Part shown: in pieces, positions 15,301 through 29,500 of the stretch | Numbering within the stretch: the stretch's first letter is position 1 | Layout of the letters: every line of letters begins with the position of its first letter | From: Pteria penguin | Taxonomy: Eukaryota > Mollusca > Bivalvia > Pterioida > Pteriidae | DNA length: 64,000 nucleotides | Reading direction: 5' to 3' | Assembly: GCA_035048485.1 (NCBI GenBank) | Contig: CM068588.1 | Location: 30,502,769 to 30,566,768, forward strand | Position numbers and translations under genes: made by a program | The notes under the pieces: model-generated | Told to the model about the DNA's origin: nothing | What the model saw: only the letters and a program-made list of their open reading frames with translations | Databases searched by the model: none

Positions 15301-18300
15301 ATACTCTCTATGTTTTCATTATCATCAAGAGTAAAATATGCATCTTTACTTTTTTTAGGTAGTACATCCGTGTGATAAGACAGATACAATACATGTGTTA
15401 TTCCTTCATAAACTTAATATATTAAATAGTGATACACATTAAACATATGTATTTCTTATCAAGAAACATACTGACTTTATCAGTCTCAGAGTCTAAAGCC
15501 ACTGCCAGTGGTGAAAAGTTCATATCTGAATAATCCTAGGGACTGAACCCAGTGTCAGAGGTCATGAAGTTCAAAATTTACTTAGAAGGCTCCAAGCTCT
15601 TTCTAACCTTACATCCAACTTTTCAATGATGTATAGAAATCGGGAAGAAGACTTTCAAAGACTGAATGCATTATATATAAAGTCATTTTAACCCAAACCG
15701 CAGGGAATGAACCCTGTACATGTACATGTACCTTGGATAATGAATATCAAAATTTGGTAAAGGAATTTATACCCTTTCTAACCATATATTCAGTTTTACA
15801 TTACAATGCATAGAAGTATAAAAGAAAATTTACAAAGACAAAGTACATTCTCAATATATGGTCATTTTGACCCTAAGACCTAAACCTGTCCCTGAGGTCA
15901 GGAATTTCCAAATTCTAGAAGTGGGCTTCATACTATTTGTAACCATGTATCTAATTTTTCTTTACCTTGCATAATTTTACTCTTTCAAAACATGCATTCA
16001 GTTTTCCTTCAAGATGGATAGGTAAAGTAAAGAAGAATATTTTCTAAGACTTAGTAGATTATAACTATAAAATTATATTAGTCATGCTCTAGGGGTGTAA
16101 CACCTGCCTTTAGGATCATTAATGTCAAAATTTTAGTACATTTTAATGCATACAGTTTTCCACTAGATTTGAAGTCAAGAGGATTCTTGAAGATATGGCT
16201 ATTTCAGCACAGCCACAGGCATGCTGGATCATGAAATTCACAATAACTAGTAATTTCAAGATGAAAGTAGAGTTTTCTAATGGGACAAATACCCCCCACT
16301 GGCAATTGATTGATTAATTGATTACTACTTTGCATTACTGGACACGATTATTTCACATATATGGTGACGACATTTGCCTGATGCATCCCATAGAAATTTA
16401 TACCTTTGGAACAGACCCTCCCAAAGCAGTGAGGGATCTCCTATATGCCATGTTTGCAGTGACACAGGACCTTGTTTTAACTGTCTCATCCAAATGACAG
16501 GACACCAGTGTACCTATGGCAGGAGTCAAACCCGTGCCTCCTGGTCACAAGCTGAGCAAATCCTCCACTGGTCTACACCAGCTTCCACCTACAGCAACAA
16601 AGTTGAAATATACCCGGTACAAAAAATTCACCATTAGATACATCACTGGTATAAGTGTAATGGATGTCCCACTTGTACATTTTGAGAAACTTTCTTTGTT
16701 AAACATATATGCGGACAGATGAATGGACAGACAGATGGACAGGGTGATTACTATATACTCTCCCAAAAAAACTTTGTTTGCAGGGGGTATAATTAAAACT
16801 GTTGAATTGTTAACTGAAGGCATACAATGAACAAAGACCACACATAGTAGTTCATCTGAGTGACTCAGGTGGCCTGAAAACGTATGTTCATCTTTTGGAA
16901 AAAAGTATCATTACAGAAAAATTTTACATGTATTGTATTTTACAGCAAGTAATTCTACATTGTAATGCAAACAAACCTTGGCAGCTAGCTGATAACCTAG
17001 CTTTAATGTCATTTTATCATGAGCATCTCCATCACCTTGTCCAAATGTATCATCATCATCTACATTTTCTCCTCGTTCTAAACGCTGTCAATACATAATA
17101 CACTGCCTTAATTAAAGCATATCCTTAAAAAAAGTATGTATAAAGCTTTTATGAAGATTTTATATAAATGTAAAAATTCTACTGAATGATTCATTTACAA
17201 GCTCTGTAAATAGTTTATCTGAACTGTCTTCAATACTAACATATCTAGTGTAAAATGTATTATGAGAATGTATTCTCTCAGTAACCATAATTTGAATGAC
17301 CTTGATACTATATAGAGTAGGAAACAGTAGAAGATGGACTCCAATTTACTACATAATCAAAACTCACTTCACACTCAATCTTTCAACATACCAATCTACT
17401 CCTAAAATGTCCATTCATTTTCAATAATTTTAAACAATGATTGTAAACTGTAATTAGTGAATTTTAAGATTTGAGAGTAACAAGTAATCTGTATCCTGTC
17501 AGTAGCTCTACGGGTTCATGGTAGATTTTGTATCATAATTGACATGAATATTGATAGAGTACTACCAGTAAATCTGATGATAAAAAGCATTCACAAGACT
17601 AATTACTGACATTTTATTATTTTTAATTATTCTATAGAAAATTCTTTATTATAATTATAAAGTATTATTAAGTATTGATTGCATAAGCATAATGATAATA
17701 TGTAATGATGATGTTTTCGTGTTATTGTGTGAAATATTATGCATATGTTTTAAATTATGATGTTATTTTAAAATTGTTTATTGTAGTTTACATTATACTG
17801 TTATAAACATATGATGGATTTTACTAAAAAGTGGAACAAATTTCTATTTTTTTTTTCATTTCATAAAGGCCAGGAGTAAAAACAATTGTAAAAAAGAGTG
17901 CTGTCATTTTTTTGTTTATATCTACTTCCCTTTGGAGGACTTTAATATCTGTAAAAAGCATTCAACTGATAATTATATTACTATGGAACCATGTTTTATA
18001 CTGAAACTACCATTAATTTAAAATATAGCGTTTAGACTTGGTTTTAATGATGAGAAACACAACCAATATATGCATGTCTATACATGTAATTTTAACCTTG
18101 ATATCAAGCTTGCTGCATGTAGAAGAGGGTAAAACATAACATGACCTACTATAATATATGTATTCTGTTAATGCCATATATTACAATCAACCATCATACA
18201 GAGAATATGCCTTTTTTTTTTTAAATATAATATAAATATTCTTAAAGGATTTATATTTACAGATATTGTATTATTAATAGCAGTCACAATAAAGGTTGCT

Positions 18301-20512
18301 TTTTAGTACCTCAGCTACATACTTTAGGGATTTTTAATGAACTGGTTGTTTATCCAAGGACTGAATTATATGTTTTCACCTGTCATTTAAAATCTAGGAA
18401 ATGACGAAGGACTTAAGTATTGAGAGTACTGTTTCTAATTTAAGAAATGATATACTGATGCTTTTCCTTCACTAAAACAGTAAAACAATCTACTCCAATG
18501 TAATGTACTAAAAACATTAAACAATGTAGTGCACTGACCATAGACCAGTAGAGCTTCAACTTCTATGAATTTCTATAAATATTCCTCACATTTTGAACTC
18601 CTATATTTATTAAAAATTATAATGATCTCAAAATAAAATGTAAATGAAGTGATATGTACAAAATACTGTAAATGAAGAGTGAAAATAAACGTGTTGATTT
18701 TATCATAAGGTAAACAAGTAATAATGAATTACGGAAAGATTGTTTTCAATGTTTATTTAATGCGATTTCTCAGATATTTGAAAGATTGATGGCAATATAT
18801 TACAAGATATGTTACAAACAAAGGAAAGTCATCAACCACCTAGCAATACTGATAAAGTTATATAATTATGCTGTTTGCAAAGGTTGGATAGAATAGGTTG
18901 GGTATACAAAGATTATACATAAGAGATACTATCTGACTGTTATGTGAAACACAAATGCTTAAAATGGTCAAAACAGAGCGATTGGTTGGTAAAATGAATG
19001 ATAATGATGACTGAACGACTTCAGTTACTGAGGATATCTTCATAATATTTACAATACCTGGGTCTTTGATTTTGCAGTAATTGTTATACTACCTAAATTT
19101 TCAGAGCAACAAGTTAGTCATTTTCTTTAGGTAGGGCCTTTTTTTGACTGATTTCAAGTCTGGGTCATGAACAACAATTGTTTCAAATATAGTCCAGATT
19201 CAACTTAAAATGGCCTAATTTCATATGTTGAGTGTTGAGAAACATCTAAAACCTTATTTAGATGTGTAAAGAAATGAAAAAAAAATTGACCACAACTGGA
19301 TTTGAGCTACTACTCTCCATATTTTAATTACCAAGTGGTATATGTACCATTGTAAGACCTATTTTTTTAGACCTGGTGGCACATCTGTTGACCAATTTGG
19401 ATGAAATGTACAAAATTGATAGAGGACCTATAGTACTTCATGTATACCATGATTTCATTAAAATCTTTCATGTGGTATACAGCAGAAGTTCAAAATGTGA
19501 AGAATTGTCCCTATACACCCATATTTGAAAGTCTTTAAAAATCATAGAAAATACAAAAATTGAGATATTTACAAAATTCTTTCAAAATAACATTCCTTAC
19601 CATAATTATGATCCAAATAGTCCATAAGAAATCATCATTATAAATTAACTAGGAAATATGACACTTTTCTGCATTGAAATCACCAAGTAGAAACAAATGT
19701 CGAAAAAAATTCTACAATTTGATTTTGGAAGGGAACCAAAATAACAAGACTTTTTCACTCATCCCTCTAGATCATTTCTATGCATTCTGTTTGTCATTGT
19801 ATACAGCCAGTATGAAGAAGAATATTGTCAAAGGAGGGTACTCTTTTGTGACCTACTTTTGACTGTGGTGGGGCCACATGTAAAGAGGTCTGGAACAAAA
19901 TATCATACTTTGAAGGGGATCATAAGTTATTTATTTCTACCATAATTTATTAAAATCCTTCCTACAGTTTTGCAAAAAAAGTTGAAAATGTGAAAAATGG
20001 CCAACCCCCCCCCCCCCCTTTTTTCTTGGAAGTCCTAAAAAATTTATAAAAAATCCAAAAATTGAGATATTGACAAAATTCTTTCACAATAATATTCCTT
20101 ACCATAATTATGATCATATTAGGCCATAAGAACTCATAATTATCAATTAACTGAAAAACATGACACTTTTCACTAAGTCAAAAAAATCTTGAAAAAATGT
20201 CAGAATGGAACAAAACATAACAATACCTCTTCACACATCCTTCTAGATTATTCTTATGCATTCAGTTTGTCTCTGTATGCCCCCGGTCTGAAGAAGAATT
20301 TTGTTATAGAAGGGTACCCTCTGTGACCTACTTTTGCCTGTGGTGGCGCTACATGTTGACGTATCTTGACAAAAAACAACAACACTTGTAGGGGACCATT
20401 AGTACTTCATGCATACCAAGTTTCATCAAATTCTGTTAAGCGGTTCTGAAGATGAAGTCGAAAGTGTGAAAAGTTAACGATGGACGGACAACGGACTACG
20501 ATTGATCACAAC

Positions 20513-20548
<36 letters not shown>

Positions 20549-23500
20549 GAAAACCCATAATTTCATGCATCTATAATGTCTTTTACAAACTTAAATCATC
20601 CTGTGTTTAGTCTCTTACATTCAAATGGAGATATTTTGCAGCAGACAAACTGCTATCAAATGTCATATCCTCTACCTCACTGTGGACTTGCCCATATTGA
20701 AAACAAATTCAGAGATTCAAAGACAGACAATCCAAAACTATCTGTCTGAAACCTAAAAGTGGCAAATTAAATATAGGAAACTGATTTCATACTTCCATTT
20801 TGAATGATAAATTAACAAATAAGTTAAATGAAAACTAGTATGATTATTTCGTACGCCATTTTAACAGAATACGTCTTTCTAAAGTACTATCATTACGTCA
20901 TTGAAAAATATATTTATAATTTATTTTTAATTTAAAGAGAAGAGGCAATGTTCAGCTTCCATGATCGTTTTTCAGTTTGCATTCTTTTTTCTCTCTACAA
21001 CAAAATGGACACTATCATTTTATAGCTGCATGCTTAACAGGGAAATGGAAAGCTTAGTCATGCGCTATATCACAAAAGCACAAAGAATGTAAACAAAGCT
21101 GGAAAACAGAAAAAACATTTGATATTTACCCGTAAACTTATCTTGAATTAGTAGAACAAAACAATAATGAAACAGACACAGACAAATGTGAGTTAAAGCT
21201 GTGAATATGATATGATTCAAGTTTTCACAGGTATAGTGAACAATAAGTACTGACAGCAATTATCTGTTTCACAATAATTTTAATGAGTTTTGCTACATGT
21301 CAGGCATAATTGAGGATTTTTATCTACATTTTGTTATGGACTTGACATTGTTAAACAGTTCTGCTTAGGGTTTAATTACATTAAACAGTAAGGATAAAGA
21401 TAGGTAGTATACACTGTGTATCTGAAAAGCCCTTTTCCAAGCTATTTCCTATCACTATGAAATAAATAAATAATAATATGTGTAATAAATTCATCAGAAT
21501 TAAGAAACACAAATAATTCTACTCTTTGTCGAGTTTCTGATCTAAATGTCAAATTAAACCACAAACCATACTTTCAAAAATTCAAAAACTTAATAAAAGT
21601 CAAGTTTCTGATCTAATTATTATATTGATACATTATTAAGTTTACAGTTCAGATGATCAAGAGACAAAAGTAATGTCAAGTGTCTAACGTAAATGTAAAT
21701 AAAAAAATATCCAATCAAAACCTGGTCTGCAAGATACTTTAATCTGACAGAATGTTACGATGATAGATGTAACATAGCATGAGACACCACAACCCAGTTG
21801 CTTTATTACATCTAAATTGCTACTTGATTTATTGATTTATAAATTGAAAGATCCAATCAGTAGAGAGGGTTAAGATAGCCCAGTCCATGTTATATATTTA
21901 GCGCATACACCTCGTTTTGAAAAGCACAAAATTTTTCTACCAACCAAAGTCATCTGTATGATAAAAAGGAAAAATAAGAATACCAAGGTTTATTGCTTTC
22001 AAAATAAACTGCAATGAAATTATCTGATACTAATTAGTATATAATAATAATTTTGTATTCAGACTTCTTTATCTTTTTAAAAACAACTGAAATTTTCATT
22101 AATCACTTAAATCCATTAAACAGGATACATTTTTAAGTAACTAACTTATGATAATCATTTATATTAAAAATCATTCCTAAACCATTATTAATACATTGTA
22201 AATTGTCATAGATTTAATCGGATTCTGATGAAATTAAGTCTTATTTAAGACCACACCAGGATTACTTCCTCTATACGGTGGCAACCACTGTTAAGTAGTG
22301 ACAGAAACTGAAGAATACAAAGGAGACCACCAACCTCCGGGATATATATACCGGCAGATCCTCTAACTCGTCCAAAATAAAATTCAAACTCTGATGGCTT
22401 CACAAAGGAAAGCTACAGTGAATTCAAGAGCAGAGCTTGATGCATCCCCCATGTAAAATAACTTTTTAAGTAAACCTTAGTTTATGAAAAACTGAATTAA
22501 AAGTTTCATAGTTAGTATCATGAAATTTAGTTCAATATCGGTTTCAAACACTTATTTAGGGATTTGCACTTCCTGGCTTGTGGTACCCAAAATAGCAACA
22601 AATTTGTTATTTACACTATCAGCAAAGATTCATGCTCTTAAGTATATGCTCAATAAAAAAAAAAGCTCTGATTAAAAAGTTGAAACAAGCTCTGTTTAAA
22701 ATGACAGATGTAGATGATAGATTGTTATCAAAGCTCATGAAGTTGCAGGCTGACTAGAAATAATTCTTCTGAATATTTTTGTTTTGATGTATAACATTTA
22801 AAAGATAATGTTAACAAAAAAGACTCTTTTACATTATCTAGTGAGCTGTTACACTGGATAACATAATGGTTTCACTTAAAGTTCCTTCAAAACCTTTTAT
22901 GTCATCATGTCAAATGACATCGTTTTAAGTCTAAAAGAACCTTCATTATTTTCCTAACCAAAAAAGAATTATAACCTGAGAGATCATTAAACAGTAGCTA
23001 GCAGAATGATTATCACTTCAAAATATCATGTAAAAACTTAAGAACATAAACATGAAACTTCATCCAACCTTCAATCTAACATTTTGAAACATACAGTATC
23101 AAATGACTTTTTATCAACAACAAATGAAATTAGTATTATTATTTTGCAAAGAAAACAAAAAAAATTTTATGCAATTTCATAAATTTAATTTTCAGGATAT
23201 AAATAGTCCCCCTTATTCAAATGTGTTAGAAGGTCAAGGACAATGAGTTGATGGAAATTTTAAATTTCATGGGAGATTTATCATAATGCATGCAGAGGAA
23301 ACAAGGTATGAATATGAAAAAAACAAAACAAAACAAAAGTGCATTGCCTACCCACCTCAAAGTACTCCCGTTGAATTTTATTCCTTTTGGTGACACTCTT
23401 CCACTCCAAGAAAACCATTTTGCCCACTCTTACATAGTAGATTCTCTTAATTTTATGATAGGCCACTGAAGGATAACAATTAATACAATCAAAATATAAA

Positions 23501-26500
23501 AGCAGATGCAAGTGATCACACTTAAATACAAAACAGAATATCAAATGTACAAAGTGATCATCCCATGAAGGATGGAACAATTACACACAAAACAAGGTGC
23601 AAACACAAAAACAACAAAAATTCATACATTTGACAAAGCACTATGGGAAGATAAACCTGGACATGTGGTATACTGGAGGATCAGTATTTTTTTTTAAATT
23701 ATTTACTATTTCAAGTAATTTTAAATGCACAACCTGAAAGAAAAACATCTTTTTAAAATGTACACCAATAAACATTTAAAAATTTGTTCAATTAATATGA
23801 TTTCAACAAGAAACTGACAAAGACAGTATGACCGGATTGCAAAGACATCATCAAAATCAGGAAGAACTCTTCAATGTCTACAAAATGACATAGTTTGAAG
23901 TTGGTATCATTAACGGTATGCAAGAAATCAAGCTAAATGCAAAAAAAGATTGTGTTTACTGAAGAATAAACTCAAGGTCAGGTCACCAAATTTTGTGACG
24001 GTCGAGAAGAATTCATCAATGTCTACAAACTGACCGAGTTTGAAGATGGTACCATTAACGGTATGCAAGAAGTCAAGCTAAACACAAAATAAGACTGTTC
24101 ACTGAAGCATAAAATCAAGGTCAAGGTCACCACATTTTGTCTTTTGGGAAGAACTCAGCAATGTCTACAAACTAACCAAATTTTAAGTTGGTATCATTAA
24201 TGGTATGCTAAACATCAAGCTATATGCAAATCACTGATGCCTACTGGCCGGACAGACAGAGAGACTTCACCAATTCATAGACCAGACTTGCTTTGCAATC
24301 TGGTCAACAAACCATCTGGATTTAATTTGCGTCCAGAATTAACTTCTACAGTAAACTAAATGAAATAATAATAAGATACATGTATACAAAGCACTAGAGG
24401 AAACAATGAATGGATATACAGGGCTACATTGTTATGTCAAATCGGCCACAATTCAACATTTCTAATTTGTCAGTTAAGTTTGGAATACAATGTTTAAACT
24501 CTGATTTAACATATTCAGACTTGAGCAGTCTGCAGCGTGTGATTATATCCCCTGGTTTAATATTATGTTTATCTCCTCCTTAAATTTTAGAAAAGTGGGG
24601 TCGTCTTCCCTACACTGATTTAGAAGGAGTTGCAATTACAAGTTGTAATATAACAAGAGGTCCAAGTGGGCCTATATCGCTCACCTGAGTACCTAGATGA
24701 TCAGTCATGCAGGAAGGAAGAATTCATTTATTTTTGCATTACTGTGACTAAGTCAATACAAATGTTGAAAATATGTCAAATTTTATTTCAGACCAGAATA
24801 AAAAACAACATTCTTTTGCACATCCATTCAGGTGATTTTGATATTAAGCACTTGCTTTGTCTCTGCAAGATGTGATTCATGGCAACAAGTTAATCACTTT
24901 CTTTAGGTAGGGCCTTTTGTTGACTAATATCAAGTCTGGGTCAAGAACAACAATTGTTTCAAATATTGTCCAAATCCAACTTAAAATGGCCTAATTTCAT
25001 ATGTTGAGTGATGAGAAACCTCTAAAAACTTAATATTTAGATGTGTAAAGAAATGAAAAAAAATTGACCACTGCTGGATTTGAACTGCTACTCTCCATAT
25101 TTTAACTACCAAGTGGTATATGTACCATTATGAGACCTAGATTTCATAGAAAATCCAAAAATTGAGGTGTTGACAAAATTTTTTCGAAGTAACATTCCTT
25201 ACCATAATAATTATTATGATCACAATAGTCCATAAGAAATCATCATTATCAATTAACCAGGAAATATAACACTTTTCTGCATTGAAATCACCAAGTCCAA
25301 ACAAATGCCGAAAAAAAATTCTACTATCTGATTTCGGAAGGGAACCAAAATGACAATACCTACTTTTGACTACGGTGGCACCACCTGTAAAGAAGTCTGG
25401 ACGAAAACAAAAGAATCTGAAAGGGATCATAAGTGATTTATTTCTACCAAGATTTATCAAAATCCTTCCAACAATTTTGCAGAAAAAGTTGAAAATGTTA
25501 AAAATGGCCAAACCCCCCCCCCCCCCCCCACTTCTTTTTTTTGAAGTCTTAAAAAATTCATAAAAAATCCAAAAATTGAGATATTGACAAAATTCTTTCA
25601 CAATAATATTCCTTACCATAATTATAATCAAAATAGTCAATAAGAAATCATCAATATCAATTAACTGAAAAACATGACACTTTTCTGCAATGAAATTACG
25701 TGTACAAAGTCCGGAAACATGTCAATTACTCGTAAATTTCTCTTGAACAGATCTTAACCCCGAACACAGTTTTTTTTTTGATAACCAATCTTTATAGATT
25801 GTTGAAATGCAATTAGTTTCCCCATTTATTCACTGGTTCTGGAGAAGATTTTTGAAGAGGGGTACCGTTTTGGCCACTTCTGGCCCCACCCTGGATCCAC
25901 CCCTGAGGGAATCTGGATCCCATACACAATTCTAGTTGGGGAGCTTGAGTACATCATCTATACAAAGTTTGATCAAAATCTGCAATGCAGTTCTAGAGAA
26001 GAAGTCGAAATGTGAAAAAGTTAACAACGGACGCAGATGACGACGTACAACGCACTATAACTATAGCTCACTTGAGCCTTTGGCTCAGGTGAGTTAAAAA
26101 TTGTTAGGTGCCAAGGGTTATTACTTATGGGAAATTTCAGATATCACAATTATCTTCCTTCATGCAAATCTACACTCAGTAGCCTACAAAGTTTGGTAGA
26201 AGTCTTTCATGTCATTTAGGAGGAATTGCAATAAACATGTCAGATATACAAATTTCTAGAGTCAAGAGCTGCAAAGCTTGGAAAACAATTAGTGTCACAT
26301 TATCCTCCTTCATGCAAATTTACACATAATGGTTTTTCTTTGTGCCAAGTTTCGTTGAAATCCTTACAATGGTTTATGTAGAATTGCAAAGACAAGGTTA
26401 ACATATGTACTGCAATACATTATGGATTGATGGATGGACACAATGATTTTTATATATCTCAGTCTACGCGAAAGTTTTTTTCAGTGCATAGGACATTCGG

Positions 26501-29500
26501 TCAGACAGTTTGGACAATCACATAGGACCGAAAGGAAAAGCATCTGACCGAAAAAAAAAATCAACACAATGCAATGTCAAACTTGCACAACCATGTGTAA
26601 TCTCTAAGGGGTCTATTGTGCTTAATCACCGCATGAACATTTCTAAAGAGAACATACAACCTATATTTTTCTGCAAAATTTAGCGAAGAGATGGATCTTC
26701 CTGCTTCAGTTTGCATCACTTCAGTTTCTGTCATTGTTTTCTTTCTCTGGTCATGCTCAGCTATTTTATGATTGACAGAGACTTCATGGTCGCTTACAGC
26801 ACTTGCACGAAAATTTGTACATCCATCAACAAATGGATTAGACTTTACTTTTGGGTTTTTGTTCATATCATTCATATGCGATTTTGAATATGATGTGCAC
26901 ACACTGCAAGTCATAACGTTCGTTTCAGTATTACACTCCAACCAGGGTCGAACCACTTTCCATGACACTGAAAACTTACGTGGTGGCCTGTTCTGTTCGT
27001 ATTTCTTGGTCTTTTCCTTATGATCTACATCCGATTTCCTTTTTAAGGGTTTACCAGGAATGGCACCCTCTACGTATTTAAGTTTTGCCCACATCAGCAG
27101 AGATTATTCAATCGTGATCGTTTATATTTTGAAGCTGGTCAAAGAAAGGTAATTAACGAGAGCCGTGATTGGCTGATATGGTGTAGGGAGAGAGGGACTA
27201 CTATTTCAATGTATCAGGAGCTGTGATTGGATGAAATTATTTGATCTATATATAATTAAAGATTGATTCTACTGTAAAATCATGAATTTTTATCTCATTT
27301 CGCTAATGTAAAGATTTAATGACCTAAAAAGGGGTGGTTGTTTACATTTGAATTTTGGCCAATTTTTGGGGGTATCCCCCTTCCAGCATGATTTTCTCGA
27401 AATTAAGGTGGATAACCTATGGTAAACTGTTAAAATTCTGATAGAGGAGGGTCTGACAAACATTTTGATATGTGGATTATATATAGCTAAAATGTAGGAT
27501 GTTGTGTAAATCTTGCTGGAAGTTCGGTAATTTAACATGGGACCCTATGGGAAATGGAATTACTATGCTTTGACCTATAGGCCAAATACTAAATTTCTCA
27601 AAAATGCAGTTTGACCTCATTTTCTTGTTCATGCAGTCCACTTAACCTAAAATCATATCAAATTGGCCCCAAATTTTGATTCAAAGTGCCTAGAATTTTC
27701 AATATTGAAATTTCTAGAAAAAAAGGGGGGGTGGTTTAAATTTGCCAAATTTTAACAAATTAATTTTGTGTATTTTGCATGGATGACTGATTTGATTCCA
27801 TTGTGTTGGATATTTGAGACATTTGAAACAGTATTTACAGAATTTTACCCTATTTTTTTGGATTTTGTGCACTTTTTACATTGTGGACTGTGAAACTTGA
27901 ATTTGTAAAAGTACGCAATTCGATGTAATTTTTTGGGGGATTTTCGATAAAAATTATCATACGATCTTCCCCGTACAAGTCAAAAACACACCGAATTAAG
28001 CCAAAATGTGTATCACATCATTTACCTTCAAAGTTCTACATGAAATAATAACATCATGGAATGTCTGTATTTTTGTACAGAAAATGGCATATTTAGCTTT
28101 CAAGAGTATTATTCAAAAATCAATATGACTCACAAATTGATTAAAATTTGATTAGAACATGTTTATTCAATGTATAATGAACAAAACTGAAAGGCTAAAC
28201 CAGGTAAAAGTCATAAAGTGTTATCAATTTACAGGACCCCTTAGACATGACCCCTAATCCAAATTTGTGCCCATTTTCTATACACTCCAGATGGGGGTAG
28301 GCATGTTTAAAGTGGCATTTCTTATAAAATTACTGCATGGATTTTCATGAAATTTGTGTCATTTTATTCAGAAATCAACACACTTTTGTTTGATAGCGGC
28401 TTTCCTAGTTTGATAAAGTAGTTAAATGCCTCTATAGGTCAAAGAAAGGTAATTAACGAGAGCCGTGATTGGCTGATGTGGTGTAGGGAGAGAGGGACTA
28501 CTATTTCAATGTATCAGGAGCTGTGATTGGATGAAATTATTTGATCTATATATAAATAAAGATTGATTCTACTGTAAAATCATGAATTTTTATCTCATTT
28601 CGCTAATGTAAAGATTTAATGACCTAAAAAGGGGTGGTTGTTTACATTTGAATTTTGGCCAATTTTTGGGGGTATCCCCCTTCCAGCATGATTTTCTCGA
28701 AATTAAGGTGGATAACCTATGGTAAACTGTTAAAATTCTGATAGAGGAGGGTCTGACAAACATTTTGATATGTGGATTATATATAGCTAAAATGTAGGAT
28801 GTTGTGTAAATCTTGCTGGAAGTTCGGTAATTTAACATGGGACCCTATGGGAAATGGAATTACTATGCTTTGACCAGCTTTGCGGAGTTGCCGGATGTCG
28901 ATTTAGGGAGAATAGAACCCTGCACCGACATCGGACATTTGGGCCGGCGTAGCTAAGGGTGTGAATCGGACCCGTCATAAATTTCCCGGACAGGTCCGAC
29001 GGTCCGATGTGTTTGGCATACACTGTATCTTCTCTTGGTATGTGAGTAAATGTGTGCTAAAAGACTGAAGGACGTAAGGACAGACATTTTGCAAACAATT
29101 AATGCTCCCTGCCAAACCTTGCGAGGTCATAAAAACAAAAGATGTAAAAAAAAAAAAAACAACTTAGTGAAGTATAGCTTACTGAACATAGAGGACCTAT
29201 TAGGCATGTTCACTTTTGACAGGGGTAGGTCCAGAATGAGCTAAACATGTTACCTTCCACTGTGAGGCCAAATAGTAAGTCTATCTCAGTAGGCTAAAAC
29301 ACATAAAATACACTACATATGACATATACTCACTGGCTTGGCATCCTTTTCTGTATCTTAACCAATCCTTTCAATAAGAAATAGAAAACACAGATATTAA
29401 TCAACAAAAAATATTGTAGATCAAAGAAACATTTCAATCTTAACACCTACTGTAACTGTTAAGAACTGAGGTTTGGGGGTGATATGTTTAGTATATAATG

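Larger units (their letters stand above)
27137..28875. mobile_element. 1739-bp composite or terminal-repeat element, 439-bp direct repeats
   Basis: Two 439-bp direct repeats (27137-27575 and 28437-28875, exactly 1300 bp apart) flank 861 bp of non-coding DNA. I counted about 2 differences between them. Each repeat starts GGTCAAAG and ends CTTTGACC. The whole unit is bounded by a 4-bp duplication, AGCT (27133-27136 and 28876-28879). Both inner junctions read TATA. It could be a very small LTR-type element (TRIM), but no tRNA primer site or polypurine tract is evident and the ends are not TG..CA. It could also be a pair of MITEs moving together. Confidence 0.85.

Noticed and set aside
25137..25640. 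167-codon open frame on the minus strand
   Set aside because: It runs through the 1.4 kb dispersed repeat and a poly-C tract (poly-Gly), overlaps an open frame on the other strand and has no known motif.
27290..27538. 82-codon open frame repeated at 28590 and 52393
   Set aside because: Its conservation equals that of the surrounding non-coding 439-bp repeat. The third copy has three amino-acid changes against two silent ones, so there is no sign of protein constraint.
27137..28875. Call as a standard LTR retrotransposon or old provirus
   Set aside because: No TG..CA ends, no recognisable primer-binding site or polypurine tract, and no gag or pol frame in the 861-bp core.
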